A stretch of DNA of 64,000 bases from Lingula anatina. Its lineage: Eukaryota; Brachiopoda; Lingulata; Lingulida; Lingulidae. Position numbers and translations under genes: made by a program. The notes below the pieces were generated by a model, which saw nothing but the letters and a program-made list of their open reading frames with translations, searched no databases and was not told where the DNA came from. Positions 61,601-64,000 of this stretch are shown here, one piece after another (within the stretch, counting starts at the first letter, position 1; each line of letters starts with the position of its first letter). The stretch spans positions 99,177 through 163,176 of the forward strand of contig NW_019775710.1 of assembly GCF_001039355.2 (NCBI RefSeq), given 5' to 3'.

Positions 61601-64000
61601 AAATAATTTAACTGTGTGAATAGGATTTTTAGTTTTTGCTGTTAACATCTCTTTTGTTAAAAAAAAGAACACCCCAAAGTTCACCATAGGGAATATATCT
61701 ATTTAACATCAAGACGTTAAGGCAGGTTTTAACAAATGGTTATAAATCACAGGAAGGAAATTAAGAAAACAGCAAAGATTTCCCAGGCTAGACGCTAAAA
61801 ACTCTGCTATTTCCCAGACCCAGAAAAAGAATAGGGGAGGGAAGGGGGCTTTATGAAACCTGTTCATTGCACTTCTGTAGGCTGAAAATAATGAAACACA
61901 GGCTTTCTGCTAATCATTAGAAGCGGCACCCTTGTTTAAACCAATATATGAGTATCAGGCCAATATCTAATACCACCTCCACCACTGAGCAAATAAATTT
62001 GTTCAAGCCTAGCAAATGTCCTCCAGATGTGATAAAGCTTCCATCACATTGAATTTTCAATTTCGTACTTTGCATGTTCACAAATTCCTATATGTTATGA
62101 AGCACTGAAACTCTAAGGCATAATATACCAGTACCCGTATTTCTGCAATTTCAACTGGTTCAAAGTCATTGGCAAATACTGCTATAATCTCAAGGCCAAT
62201 ATAACCCTGATTTCCTCTACCTGCATACCATGACAACCAGTTCAGTTAATTCTTACGAATCACCCTTATGTCACTTCCTAACTACACTTGTTGGACTTCC
62301 AGATGTAGATACAAAATCAATACATCAAATACTGTTCCAATCGTGACAACAGATCCGAAAACATCATGAAATATTAAGTTTCATTCACAGATCTCAAGTT
62401 TCAATGGTACTGCATGACCTTGTGTCTTTAATAACAGATTTGTTATTATTAAACTTTATAAGTCAGGTGCAACCCTGGGCCCAAGTAATCTGACACCTTC
62501 ACATATCTTAACACAGAGACTTGCACTGTACTATAACTTCAAGCAGATCAACTATGAGGGCGTGGCACCTGAAACTGACTGAGGGGTTACTGTAAATACA
62601 AGTGTAAAAACTGGGCGATGCCATGATATGATTTTTGTAATATATTCTATAATACCTGAGCATTAAAAGACTTGTCTCATCTGATCTGTTGACAAAGTCA
62701 AAAACTTTGCAACACAAGATATTGGCCATGTTATCTTATTCAGAAAATTGCCAATCATTGAATAATTTCATCATGAATATTTTACCACTGACAGCTGCCA
62801 AATCAGCACATGCATTTTAGTGTCCTAAGTAAATAATTAATCTACTGGTATCCACGTCTGCATGGAAATATCAACTTAAGATATGCCAATTTTCCAAAGA
62901 TATAGCCTTCATAAATAATTCATTGATACATTAATAATACAAATATTTTTGATCATATCCCAGTGAGTACTAATTACAACTACAAATCAATACAATGATT
63001 ATATTATAAATATTTATGTAACCAAGCACCAATTAACACCTCCAGTTTTACAAAACATATAGATATTCAAAGTACTGAGTACTTATTTCATTCATAAGTT
63101 CCATATGACAACAAACTACAATCTTTATGGAGCTGAGCAGATTTTGCTTAAAATAACATTCTGATGAATGTTTGACAAAATGAAGTTTGAAATGAAGCTT
63201 CTAATATGTTCATCTTCAGAAGACTGGAGTCACACACATTTTCCCAGCTTTTTAAGAACTAGGTAGGCACTATAACACAACTTGTATTTTTGATAATCCC
63301 TACCAAGTTTCATTAAGTATACAACAGCTAACATTTCATGTTCCTTTACAATTTTTATAACAATGCACATGTACAAAAAAAGCCCCCTGAAAAAATTTGA
63401 CTCCTATATGACCTTTGCCTGTTCTACAAAAATATCATTCATAACAAAAGAAACGACTCCAAGCATGTCACCGAGTTGAATCTATGGAGAATACCACCCA
63501 TATCACCTGTACCAGTTCTACTGATATTTATGTAACAATGGCCAACAAAATACAATGAGAACATCCTGAAGGAAAAGATTCAGAACACAAACCAAGTACT
63601 AGTAAACAGTTTTTTCAGGCTTGACTGTCTACCTCATGAGTCACTGTGGTTTGCAGAGGACAATGGAGCGTAATCTCTTCCTTTTAGGGTAGCAGACATT
63701 TGTTGAGAGTTGTGGCTTGACAAATATTTCAGTGTTAAAAGGGCTTTGGTCTTTCCTTACTAAACCGCATACCATGTAGGTTTTGAACTTGAGTTTGCAC
63801 TTACAAGCTAGCCTCACAGTATAGTCTGCCTCGGAACTTTTAACAGTTTTGGTTTTAAATTTGTGTCTGAAAATAACGCAAGTTGAAAACAGACTCATTT
63901 CAATCGTCGAATTTTTCAAGATGTCTGCATGTCTACCCCTTTGGCATTTAGGTTAAAAAGTGATCTATTTTCATAGCCTGCGTGCCATTCATAGGTTAGC

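Noticed and set aside
63641-63919. 92-codon open frame, minus strand, with a basic C-terminus
   Set aside because: Codon content is plausible but nothing recognisable; not the CH1 exon.

Overview
The window is AT-rich, intron-rich metazoan nuclear DNA carrying one recognisable gene: a filamin on the minus strand. Its 5' end lies beyond (or in a gap before) the right edge and its 3' end lies beyond the left edge. Single filamin structure, long microsatellite-loaded introns and MITE-type repeats suggest an invertebrate, most likely a lophotrochozoan such as a mollusc; that placement is inference, not a measured phylogeny. No second protein gene, rRNA, tRNA or CRISPR array could be supported. 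There is an 863-base assembly gap at 56666-57528.

Reading the minus strand from right to left: 64000-47071 is a very long 5' intron with only repeats. 47070-35519 encodes the end of calponin-homology domain CH1, an 18-nt microexon in the CH1-CH2 linker, and CH2. 35518-18599 encodes thirteen filamin (Ig-like) rod repeats over 21 exons, all joined by GT-AG introns whose phases agree throughout. 18169-9462 encodes the first hinge, built partly from tiny exons (39, 24 and 39 nt) scattered over 9 kb. 7519-7182 holds two tandem 141-nt exons, 56 nt apart, which encode the same part of the repeat after the hinge and look mutually exclusive. In 7181-1 the next rod exons are not visible, but an ATG-bearing exon (3061-3193) ends in exactly the phase that the remaining filamin exons need, so it may be an internal alternative start for a short, C-terminal filamin.

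The exons I can place give about 4.66 kb of coding sequence (about 1,550 codons): part of the actin-binding domain, rod 1 and hinge 1. The dimerisation end of the protein is missing. Compared with vertebrate filamin A as I remember it, counterparts of rod repeats 7 and 10 seem absent, and a Pro/Glu-rich linker is inserted after the seventh repeat.

The most interesting material is alternative architecture: the exon pair, the hinge microexons, the CH-linker microexon, a frame-neutral 192-nt candidate cassette between repeats 2 and 3 (31060-31251), and the internal start candidate. The introns also contain three short inverted-repeat element types with visible target-site duplications: a 170-bp family with 5-bp duplications (three copies), a 172-bp element with a 6-bp duplication, and a 336-bp element flanked by TTAA.
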